Source of the DNA: an uncultured Phascolarctobacterium sp.
GTDB taxonomy: Bacteria > Bacillota > Negativicutes > Acidaminococcales > Acidaminococcaceae
Length of the DNA stretch: 36,075 bases
Direction of reading: 5' to 3'
Assembly (NCBI RefSeq): GCF_937920985.1
Contig: NZ_CALDXR010000051.1
Span: forward strand, 1 to 36,075
The translations under genes were made by a program, and so were the position numbers. Shown in pieces: positions 6,667 to 13,544 of this stretch. The notes below the pieces were generated by a model, which saw nothing but the letters and a program-made list of their open reading frames with translations, searched no databases and was not told the DNA's origin. How positions within the stretch are numbered: the first letter of the stretch is position 1; the number at the start of each line of letters is the position of its first letter.

Positions 6667-9535
6667 TTTCTTCCCTCAGCGTCCCAATGCTCACCCAATG
6701 ATTTACGCCTACGAGGACACCAATCCGCAGTATCAAGGGCTTTTGAAGGTGGGCTATACCGCCATTGATGTGGACAAGCGTGTTGCCCAGCAGTACCCCA
6801 CCAAACGACCGGACGGCAGCGTTCCATATCGTATTGTCTATCGGGAAAGTGCTATGTATTCAGATGGTTCCTCGTTCACTGACCATGATGTTCATCGTGT
6901 CTTGAAACGAAAGCAGATTACCGGCATGGGCGGTGAATGGTTTCGCTGTACGGTAAATGATGTCCGGGCGGCTGTGCTGGCCGTCAAAAACCATACTGCC
7001 AATGTAGAGAATCGAGTCAACAGCTTCTCCATGCGCCCGGAACAGCAGGAAGCCGTGGACAAAACCGCTGCTTATTTTCAGAGCGCTTATGAGGAGGATT
7101 CTACACGCTACCCCAAGTTTTTGTGGAACTGCAAAATGCGCTTCGGCAAAACCTTTGCGTCCTATCAGTTGGCAAAACGAATGGGATTCAAGAGGATTCT
7201 GATTCTGACCTTCAAGCCGGCTGTCATCAGTGCATGGCAGGAGGACTTGAACAGCCACATTGATTTTGAAGGCTGGCAGTTTATTAGCCGCAACACGGAG
7301 CTGACCTATGAAACAGCGGACAAATCCCGCCCTATCGTCTGCTTTGGCTCTTTTCAGGACTATTTGGGAGTGAATAAAGAAACCGGCGGTATCAAGGCAA
7401 AAAACGAGTGGGTACATTCCACCAACTGGGATTTGGTTATCTTTGATGAATACCACTTCGGAGCATGGAAGGATACAGCCAAAAAGCTGTTTGAGCAGGA
7501 GGACGAGGACAGCTACGACAGCGAGGATATGGATAAGTATGACCGTGGCAACGCCTACGATGAAACTTTTCTCCCCATCACAACCATGTATTATCTGTAT
7601 CTTTCCGGTACGCCGTTTCGGGCGCTGAATTCCGGTGAGTTTATCGAGGATCAGATTTACAACTGGACATACTCGGATGAACAGCGGGCAAAGGAAAATT
7701 GGCAAGGGGACAGAAATCCCTATGCGGCACTGCCCCGCATGGTGATGATGACTTACCGCATCCCGGATAGTATCCGTCAGATCGCTATGCAGGGAGAGTT
7801 CAACGAGTTTGACCTGAATGTATTTTTCTCTGCCAAAGGCAAAGGTGCGGACGCTTGCTTTGTCTATGAAAACGAAGTGCAGAAGTGGCTGGATCTCATT
7901 CGGGGTGCTTATCTGGAAACCAGTGTGGATGATTTGAAGCTGGGTGCTAAGAAACCTGCCATGCCGTATGCCGATGTACGCCTGCTGAATGTGTTGCAGC
8001 ATACAATTTGGTTTCTGCCCAATGTAGCTTCCTGCTATGCGATGAAAAATCTGCTGATGCAGAAACAGAATACTTTCTATCATGATTACACCATCAATGT
8101 CTGTGCAGGTGCAGGAGCTGGAATTGGTGCAGCGGCTCTGGAGCCGGTGCAAAAATCCATGCGTGACCCATTGGAAAGCAAGACCATCACCCTCTCCTGC
8201 GGCAAGCTGACAACAGGTGTTACAGTCAAGCCGTGGACAGGCATTTTTATGTTACGAAATCTGTCCAGCCCGGAAACCTATTTTCAGGCGGCGTTTCGTG
8301 TGCAAAGTCCGTGGGAAATTACAACGGACGGCGGCAAAAAAGAAATTGTCAAAAAGGAATGCTATGTGTTTGACTTTGCTCTTGACCGAGCGCTCAAACA
8401 GATTTCCGATTACAGCTGCCGTTTGAACATTGACGAAGGAAACCCGGAGAAGAAGGTAGCGGAGTTTATCAATTTCCTTCCGGTCATCGCTTACGATGGC
8501 AGCACCATGCGGCAGATTGATGCGGGCGAGGTTCTGGACATTGCTATGGCAGGTACATCTGCTACCCTGCTTGCCAAACGCTGGGAAAGTGCGCTGCTTG
8601 TCAATGTGGACAACGATACCCTTTCCCGTTTGATGGCTAATCCAGCGGCGATGGATGCTCTGATGAAAATTGAAGGGTTCCGCAGTCTGAATGAGGATAT
8701 ACAGACCATTATCAACAAGTCCGAAGCCGTAAAAAAGGCAAAGAAAGAGGGTACAGAAAAACTCACGCCAAAAGAGAAAAAAGAACTGAGCGAGGAAGAA
8801 AAAGAGTACAAATCCAAACGCAAACAGATTCAGGAAAAGCTGATTAAGTTTGCTACCCGTATTCCAGTTTTTATGTACCTGACCGATTATCGAGAACGAT
8901 GCCTGAAGGATGTTATTACACAGTTGGAACCGGGACTTTTTAAAAAAGTAACAGGTCTGGATGTTAAAGATTTCGAGTTGTTGGTATCTCTCGGCGTGTT
9001 CAATGATTCGCTGATGAATGATGCTGTTTACAAGTTCAAGAGATACGAAGATGCCAGCTTGAGCTACACAGGCATTGACCGGCATGAGGGTGAAAACCGT
9101 GGCGGTTGGGATACGGTTATCTCGGATGCTGACTATAATAGTATGTTTGCTCTGCAACAGGCTTCGATGGAAGTACCGATTCCTTCGGCGGATGATTTGC
9201 CGGAAAAGCCGTTTCTGGATTTTGCGGAAGCTGTCCGAGATATGGATCAGCCGAAAAAGGAACTGAAGGTTGCAGAAAAACCGGCTGAGTATGGGTGGCA
9301 TTTAGAAAAGTCACGCTACACCCCGCTAGTGCCAAAACCGGCAGAACCTGCACCACAAAAGCTGGTGGATTTGTCCTGTGTTGTGGTTGGCGGTCAGCTT
9401 CGGCATAAAGCATTCGGAATGGGGACGGTAAAAGAAATCCAAGGTGGCTTGATTGTTGTATTGTTTGGAGGGACGGAGAAAAAGTTCCAGTTTCCCGGTG
9501 CAATACTACAAGGTTTTCTGAGCCTGCCGGAATGA
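6656..9535 (+). CDS. GIY-YIG (T5orf172-like) nuclease fused to SF2 helicase: restriction subunit
   Basis: A 959-residue fusion. Residues about 15-110 resemble a T5orf172/GIY-YIG nuclease: IYAYE, LLKVGYT, DKRV, then DHDVHRVL and GGEWF. A superfamily 2 translocase follows, with MRPEQQEAV near 125, Walker A MRFGKT at 161-166, DEYH at about 264-267, SGTPF near 318 and QAAFRVQ near 544-550. A lysine/glutamate-rich, probably coiled segment covers about 690-735. The last 55 residues (SCVVVGGQLRHKAFGMGTV...) look like a Tudor/SH3-type tail. Together with the two methylases this implies ATP-dependent restriction. The ORF extends upstream to GTG 6644, but ATG 6656 has AGGTGG eight bases before it. It overlaps the methylase gene by 11 bases. 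Confidence 0.85.
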   Translation: MATDFFPQRPNAHPMIYAYEDTNPQYQGLLKVGYTAIDVDKRVAQQYPTKRPDGSVPYRIVYRESAMYSDGSSFTDHDVHRVLKRKQITGMGGEWFRCTVNDVRAAVLAVKNHTANVENRVNSFSMRPEQQEAVDKTAAYFQSAYEEDSTRYPKFLWNCKMRFGKTFASYQLAKRMGFKRILILTFKPAVISAWQEDLNSHIDFEGWQFISRNTELTYETADKSRPIVCFGSFQDYLGVNKETGGIKAKNEWVHSTNWDLVIFDEYHFGAWKDTAKKLFEQEDEDSYDSEDMDKYDRGNAYDETFLPITTMYYLYLSGTPFRALNSGEFIEDQIYNWTYSDEQRAKENWQGDRNPYAALPRMVMMTYRIPDSIRQIAMQGEFNEFDLNVFFSAKGKGADACFVYENEVQKWLDLIRGAYLETSVDDLKLGAKKPAMPYADVRLLNVLQHTIWFLPNVASCYAMKNLLMQKQNTFYHDYTINVCAGAGAGIGAAALEPVQKSMRDPLESKTITLSCGKLTTGVTVKPWTGIFMLRNLSSPETYFQAAFRVQSPWEITTDGGKKEIVKKECYVFDFALDRALKQISDYSCRLNIDEGNPEKKVAEFINFLPVIAYDGSTMRQIDAGEVLDIAMAGTSATLLAKRWESALLVNVDNDTLSRLMANPAAMDALMKIEGFRSLNEDIQTIINKSEAVKKAKKEGTEKLTPKEKKELSEEEKEYKSKRKQIQEKLIKFATRIPVFMYLTDYRERCLKDVITQLEPGLFKKVTGLDVKDFELLVSLGVFNDSLMNDAVYKFKRYEDASLSYTGIDRHEGENRGGWDTVISDADYNSMFALQQASMEVPIPSADDLPEKPFLDFAEAVRDMDQPKKELKVAEKPAEYGWHLEKSRYTPLVPKPAEPAPQKLVDLSCVVVGGQLRHKAFGMGTVKEIQGGLIVVLFGGTEKKFQFPGAILQGFLSLPE

Positions 9536-9571
9536 TTCCGAACAGCAGTACACGATAAAATTTATTGAAAG

Positions 9572-9619
9572 AACCGATGTGTTTTTCGTAAAAGAGAAAT
9601 GCATCGGTTTTTCTTTTTT
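9572..9619 (+). terminator. Intrinsic terminator after the restriction operon
   Basis: AACCGATG (9572-9579) pairs with CATCGGTT (9602-9609), with partial pairing inside, and a T-rich tail follows. It lies 37 bases after the helicase stop and is a natural right limit of the island. Confidence 0.8.
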
Positions 9620-9801
9620 AAACGATACAAAACAGCATATTCAACGTGTTTGTGTATAATGGATATTAGTGTACTTTGTCTACTGAAAAGTAGCGCGAAA
9701 AATTTAATCATTTGATTAGTACATGTACAATAGACAAAAGGCTGAAAATGTTCGTGTACAGTGACTAAAAGAAGAAAAATGTAAAATTTTACAAAAAGGT
9801 G
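9620..9801. other. Non-coding region between the island and the ilv promoter
   Basis: No gene seen. It is AT-rich and contains a perfect palindrome GTACATGTAC (9719-9728) and an 8-bp inverted repeat TTTGTCTA (9675-9682)/TAGACAAA (9731-9738). These could be regulator sites or an island junction; nothing decides between them. Confidence 0.4.
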
Positions 9802-9830
9802 TTGACAAACGCTTTAGATGGGTGTATAGT
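9802..9830 (+). promoter_or_regulatory. Consensus promoter of the ilv operon
   Basis: TTGACA (9802-9807), a 17-bp spacer and TATAGT (9825-9830). Transcription would start near 9837, just before the T-box leader. Confidence 0.88.
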
Positions 9831-9836
9831 ATCAGT

Positions 9837-10096
9837 AATTTCAAATTGACAACCAAAGGTTATGATTGGGACTAAAGATAAGCGTAGAGTTTTAGAGAGC
9901 CGGTGTCTGGTGCAAACCGGTACGAAGCCTTATTGATTAAATCACCCATGAACTCGTCAGCGAAAGCTTTGCAAGTAGACTGATGCGCAACGGATGCGTT
10001 ATTTCCGAGCCGGTTGATGGACTGGTGCTGAAAGTAATAAATTAGGGTGGTACCGCGTATTATACGCCCCTGCATATATGCAGGGGCGTTTTTTTA
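9837..10096 (+). promoter_or_regulatory. T-box riboswitch leader of the ilv operon
   Basis: The universally conserved T-box AGGGTGGTACCGCG is at 10044-10057, followed by a terminator hairpin (11-bp arms at 10064-10074 and 10079-10089, loop TATA, then seven Ts). Stem I is recognisable upstream: GTTATG near 9859-9864 can pair with CATGAAC at 9948-9954 with one bulged base, and the AGAGAGCCGG...CCGG distal arm is at about 9894-9920. Uncharged tRNA pairs with a specifier codon and with the T-box to block termination. A candidate specifier is ATC (Ile) at 9941-9943, just before the closing helix, fitting isoleucine control of acetolactate synthase; this codon assignment is tentative. Confidence 0.92.
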
Positions 10097-10172
10097 TACT
10101 ACTCCTGAAAAGTCCATCAAAAGATAATTGACGTAGTAGAAAATTAAGGTGTTCTTGATAGGAGGAATTAAC

Positions 10173-10394
10173 ATGTTTGAAAAGGTATTGGTAACTGGTC
10201 AGAATGATGAAACTTTATTGCCGCGTGTGTTGCGTGTGCTTTCCAAGCAAGGTGCTCAGGTACGCTCCCTGCGCATGGATGCGGAAGAAAATCGTCTGAA
10301 GCTGGAAATCCAGCTGGCAGATGTAGCTGCTGCTCAGGTTGCTAAATTGCTTGCTAAGCAGGTTGCAGTTGAGTCTGTAGCTACTATGGCGTAA
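10173..10394 (+). CDS. ilvN: Acetolactate synthase small (regulatory) subunit, short ACT-domain type
   Basis: A 73-residue protein that is essentially one ACT fold (TLLPRVLRVLSKQGAQVRSLRMDAEENRLKLEIQL), resembling E. coli IlvM more than the roughly 160-residue IlvH/IlvN. ACT subunits bind the catalytic subunit and set activity and branched-chain amino acid feedback. The ORF extends upstream to 10149, but ATG 10173 has GGAGGA six bases before it, so this start is preferred. It is first in the T-box operon, with ilvB starting 13 bases after its stop. The missing second half suggests weak or absent valine inhibition, an inference from IlvM biology. Confidence 0.8.
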   Translation: MFEKVLVTGQNDETLLPRVLRVLSKQGAQVRSLRMDAEENRLKLEIQLADVAAAQVAKLLAKQVAVESVATMA

Positions 10395-10407
10395 GGGGGA
10401 CGAACTG

Positions 10408-12078
10408 ATGAAGCTGAAGGGCTCAGAAGCCATTGTAAAGGTCCTTTTGGAGCAGGGCGTAGATACAGTCTTCGGTTATCCCGGAGGTGCTGTGATTCCT
10501 TTGTATGATGCATTGTACGATGCACCGCTGAAAAATGTGCTGACAGCACATGAGCAGGGCGCTATTCATGCAGCTGACGGTTATGCCCGTGCGAGCGGCA
10601 GAACCGGCGTATGTATCGCAACCTCCGGTCCCGGTGCCACAAACATTGTTACCGGCCTGGCAACTGCTTATCTTGATTCCATTCCGCTGGTAGCGATTAC
10701 CGGTCAGGTTGGCGTAAGCATGCTGGGACGTGATTCATTCCAGGAAATCGATATTGTCGGCGTTACGATGCCGATTACCAAATATAACATGCTGGTACGC
10801 AGCAAGGAAGAGCTGCTGCCGGCACTGCGCAAGGCATTTGCCTTAGCGCAGGAGGGCAGACCTGGACCTGTGCTGGTGGATATTCCCAGCAGCGTGCAGG
10901 TTGAGGAGCTGGAATGGTGCGAGCCGCAGGCAGCTTCTGCAGCAGAAGAGCTGCCGCAGGCAACACCGGAGCAGCTGCAGCAGGCAGCTGACGTGCTGAA
11001 CAAGGCGCAGCGTCCGGTACTGCTGGTTGGCGGCGGCGCTGTCAACAGCGGTGCGCAGGATGAGTTGCTGGAGCTGGCCCAAAAGGCTGATTTGCCGGTA
11101 GTAAATACGCTGATGGGCATCGGCGTTTATCCTGAGTCTGATGAACGCTCCCTGGGTATGACCGGTATGCATGGTCATATCGCTTCCAACATGGCTGTAG
11201 CACAGGCTGATGTGCTGGTAGTAGCAGGCAGCCGTTTCAGCGACCGCGTAACCGGTGACCGCAACCGTTACGTAGGACAAAAGACGATTATCCAGCTTGA
11301 TATCGACCCGACGGAAATAGATAAAAATATAGCAACAAGCCTTTCCGTAATGGGTGATGTAAAGCAGACACTGCAAAGCCTGCTGCCGTTAGTGCAGAAG
11401 GCAGCACACGCCGATTGGTGGCAGCAGATTAAGGCCTGGGATGCAACAGAGGATCGCAGCCTGCTGGCTGGCGACCGACTGACAGCTCCCTGGATGATGA
11501 AGGAGCTGAGCCGCAGCTTTGAAGGCGAGCATCCGATTTATGTAACTGACGTTGGTCAGAACCAGATGTGGGCAGCACAGCATTTAGTTGTCGATAAACC
11601 GCGTCACCATCTGACGAGCGGTGGCTGCGGTACGATGGGCTTCGGTCTCCCCGGAGCGTTGGGTGCAGCCTTTGCCGAGCCTGATAAGCAGGTAGTGCAT
11701 ATCTGCGGTGACGGCGGCTTCAAGATGACCGGCATGGAGCTATATACGGCAGCGCGTGAAGGCAAAAAGCTAATCAGTATCGTTATTAATAACAGCTGCT
11801 TAGGCATGGTCCGCCAATGGCAGCAGCTCTTCTACAACGAGCATTACTCCAATACGCTGCTGACAGAATTTGACTTTATCGGCTTTGCTCATTCCTGCGG
11901 TGCTGGCGGACGCAGAGCAGCGACCTGCAAGGAATTTAAGGAAGCGCTGAAGGCAGCACGCGAGGCTGACAAGCCCTTCCTGATTGAAGTAATCGTAGAG
12001 CAGGGTGACCTGGTAGAGCCGATGGTGGCAGCCGGTGCTGCGGTAGATGACTTCGTCAAGATTAACAGATGCAGATAA
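10408..12078 (+). CDS. ilvB: Acetolactate synthase, large catalytic subunit
   Basis: A 556-residue thiamine diphosphate enzyme that condenses two pyruvates to acetolactate, or pyruvate with 2-oxobutyrate to acetohydroxybutyrate, in valine/leucine/isoleucine synthesis. The N-terminal PYR domain has the catalytic glutamate in HEQGAIHAADGYARASG (about residue 49) and ATSGPGATN. A central FAD-binding-type domain follows, then the C-terminal PP domain with the ThDP/Mg motif GDGGFKMTGMELYTA...NNSCLGM starting near 434. Length is typical. The start ATG follows GGGGGA. It lies between the ilvN-like gene and ilvC, 72 bp before the latter. Confidence 0.96.
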   Translation: MKLKGSEAIVKVLLEQGVDTVFGYPGGAVIPLYDALYDAPLKNVLTAHEQGAIHAADGYARASGRTGVCIATSGPGATNIVTGLATAYLDSIPLVAITGQVGVSMLGRDSFQEIDIVGVTMPITKYNMLVRSKEELLPALRKAFALAQEGRPGPVLVDIPSSVQVEELEWCEPQAASAAEELPQATPEQLQQAADVLNKAQRPVLLVGGGAVNSGAQDELLELAQKADLPVVNTLMGIGVYPESDERSLGMTGMHGHIASNMAVAQADVLVVAGSRFSDRVTGDRNRYVGQKTIIQLDIDPTEIDKNIATSLSVMGDVKQTLQSLLPLVQKAAHADWWQQIKAWDATEDRSLLAGDRLTAPWMMKELSRSFEGEHPIYVTDVGQNQMWAAQHLVVDKPRHHLTSGGCGTMGFGLPGALGAAFAEPDKQVVHICGDGGFKMTGMELYTAAREGKKLISIVINNSCLGMVRQWQQLFYNEHYSNTLLTEFDFIGFAHSCGAGGRRAATCKEFKEALKAAREADKPFLIEVIVEQGDLVEPMVAAGAAVDDFVKINRCR

Positions 12079-12086
12079 ACAGCTAT

Positions 12087-12135
12087 AAATAAGGGAAAAT
12101 TTTTATTAAATTTATATATTAAAATAAGGGAAAAG
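12087..12135 (+). repeat. Two AAATAAGGGAAAA box copies between ilvB and ilvC
   Basis: AAATAAGGGAAAA occurs at 12087-12099 and AAATAAGGGAAAAG at 12122-12135, separated by an AT-rich stretch that could fold weakly. The same box precedes each hairpin in the array downstream of ilvC. The second copy sits just before the ilvC ribosome site. Confidence 0.7.
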
Positions 12136-12150
12136 AAAGAGGTAATAACA

Positions 12151-13146
12151 ATGGTTAAAATGTATTATGACAACGATGCGAATCTGGAATTATTGAATGG
12201 CAAAACAGTTGCTATTATCGGCTATGGTTCTCAAGGCCATGCACATGCACTGAACCTGCAGGAGAGCGGCGTAAACGTAGTTGTAGGCCTGTATGAAGGC
12301 TCTAAATCCAAAGCTAAGGCAGAAGCTGCCGGCCTGAAGGTTATGACTACCGCAGAAGCTGCTAAGGCTGCCGATATCATCATGATGCTGATTCCGGATG
12401 AAAAGCAGGCTGCTACATATAAAAAAGATATCGCTCCGAATCTGGAGGCAGGCAATGCTCTGGCTTTTGCACACGGCTTCAACATTCACTTCGGTCAGAT
12501 TGTTCCTCCTGCTGATGTAGACGTATTCATGGTTGCTCCTAAAGGCCCCGGCCATTTGGTTCGTCGTACCTATACCGAAGGCAGCGGCGTTCCTGTTCTG
12601 GTAACTGCTTACCAAAATCCGACCGGCAAGGCTCATGACCTGGCTCTGGCTTATGCTAAGGGCATTGGCGGTACCCGTGCAGGCGCTCTGGAAACCACCT
12701 TCCGTGAAGAAACCGAAACCGACCTCTTCGGCGAGCAGGCAGTTCTCTGCGGCGGCGTTTGCGCTCTGATGAACGCAGGCTTTGAAACCTTGGTAGAAGC
12801 AGGCTATGAGCCTGAAAGCGCATACTTCGAATGCATGCACGAGATGAAGCTTATCGTTGACCTGATGTATGAAGGCGGCATGGCTAAAATGCGTCATTCC
12901 ATCTCCGATACCGCTGAATATGGCGACTATGTAACCGGTCCGCGCATCATCACTGCAGAAACCAAAGCTGCTATGAAACAGGTTCTGGCTGAAATTCAGG
13001 ATGGTACCTTTGCTAAGAAATGGTTGCTGGAAAACCAATGCGGCCGTCCGCAATTCAACGCTATGCGTCGTCGTGCTGCAGCAACCCAGGCTGAACAGGT
13101 TGGCGCACAGCTGCGTGGCATGATGAGCTTCCTGAAGAAAAAATAA
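12151..13146 (+). CDS. ilvC: Ketol-acid reductoisomerase (class I)
   Basis: A 331-residue enzyme that isomerises and reduces acetolactate to 2,3-dihydroxyisovalerate with Mg and NAD(P)H. The Rossmann motif is GYGSQGHAHALNL near residues 24-36, followed by a cofactor-specificity loop LYEGSKSKAKA. MVAPKGPGHLVRRTY and the C-terminal metal-binding region ETDLFGEQAVLCGG and ECMHEMKLIVDLMYEGG are all present. Length matches short class I enzymes. ATG 12151 follows AAAGAGG. It is the third gene of the T-box operon; ilvD and the leu genes are not in this window. A hairpin array and terminator follow. Confidence 0.97.
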   Translation: MVKMYYDNDANLELLNGKTVAIIGYGSQGHAHALNLQESGVNVVVGLYEGSKSKAKAEAAGLKVMTTAEAAKAADIIMMLIPDEKQAATYKKDIAPNLEAGNALAFAHGFNIHFGQIVPPADVDVFMVAPKGPGHLVRRTYTEGSGVPVLVTAYQNPTGKAHDLALAYAKGIGGTRAGALETTFREETETDLFGEQAVLCGGVCALMNAGFETLVEAGYEPESAYFECMHEMKLIVDLMYEGGMAKMRHSISDTAEYGDYVTGPRIITAETKAAMKQVLAEIQDGTFAKKWLLENQCGRPQFNAMRRRAAATQAEQVGAQLRGMMSFLKKK

Positions 13147-13183
13147 TCAACAGCTTATTGGCACTTTTAGTGCAGAAAATAAA

Positions 13184-13402
13184 AATAAGGGAAAGAGCGT
13201 AATCCGCTAAAGGCAGCGTACAGAAAAAAATAGCTGCCGGGATTACGATAAACAAAAATAAGGGAAAGAGCGTAATCCGCTAAGGACAGCATACAGAAAA
13301 AATCAGCTGTCCGGATTGCAAAAAATAAGGGAAAGAATGTGAGCCTTAAACGCAGCATAGAAAAATAAAAGCTGCGTGGCTTGCAGTAAAAAATAAGGGA
13401 AA
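13184..13402 (+). ncRNA. Tandem array of three covarying hairpins, each preceded by an AATAAGGGAAA box
   Basis: Three units of about 65-70 bp each begin with AATAAGGGAAAG and then fold into a two-segment hairpin with an A-rich loop. Unit 1 pairs GTAATCC/GGATTAC (13199-13205 with 13240-13246) and GGCAGC/GCTGCC (13212-13217 with 13233-13238). Unit 2 pairs GTAATCC/GGATTGC (13272-13278 with 13313-13319) and GGACAGC/GCTGTCC (13284-13290 with 13306-13312). Unit 3 pairs GTGAGCC/GGCTTGC (13339-13345 with 13378-13384) and CGCAGC/GCTGCG (13351-13356 with 13371-13376). Base changes between units keep the pairing. A fourth box without hairpin is at 13391-13402, just before the operon terminator. There is no open reading frame of note. 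Confidence 0.75.
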
Positions 13403-13411
13403 TATTTAAAA

Positions 13412-13452
13412 GGTCGCTTACCTGCGCGTCAGATGCAGGAAGCGGCCTTTTT
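13412..13452 (+). terminator. Terminator of the ilv operon
   Basis: GGTCGCTT (13412-13419) pairs with AAGCGGCC (13440-13447), and CCTGC (13421-13425) with GCAGG (13435-13439). Five Ts follow. Confidence 0.88.
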
Positions 13453-13479
13453 GACATGCAAGTATGATATTTTGATGTA

Positions 13480-13517
13480 AAAAGCCTCCCTGGCGCATGT
13501 GCGCAAGGGAGGCTTTT
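13480..13517 (-). terminator. Terminator of the MarR-MFS operon (bidirectional shape)
   Basis: AAAAGCCTCCC (13480-13490) pairs with GGGAGGCTTTT (13507-13517), with an inner GCGC/GCGC pairing. The A/T ends allow it to work from both sides; it lies 28 bases after the MFS stop. Confidence 0.88.
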
Positions 13518-13544
13518 GTGATATCTGCGATAGAACGCAGTAGA

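Noticed and set aside
6860..9301. Two long antisense frames opposite the helicase gene
   Set aside because: The sense strand carries recognised nuclease and helicase motifs throughout; the antisense translations show no domain and no start signals.
12190..13053. Antisense frame of 287 codons opposite ilvC
   Set aside because: ilvC motifs cover the whole sense strand; no ribosome site on the other strand.
13184..13402. CRISPR array
   Set aside because: The units are whole-unit repeats with internal stems and no unique spacers between constant repeats; no cas genes are present.
13061..13457. Small minus-strand ORFs in the hairpin array
   Set aside because: They arise from the repeated AT-rich units, share repeated peptide stretches and lack ribosome sites.
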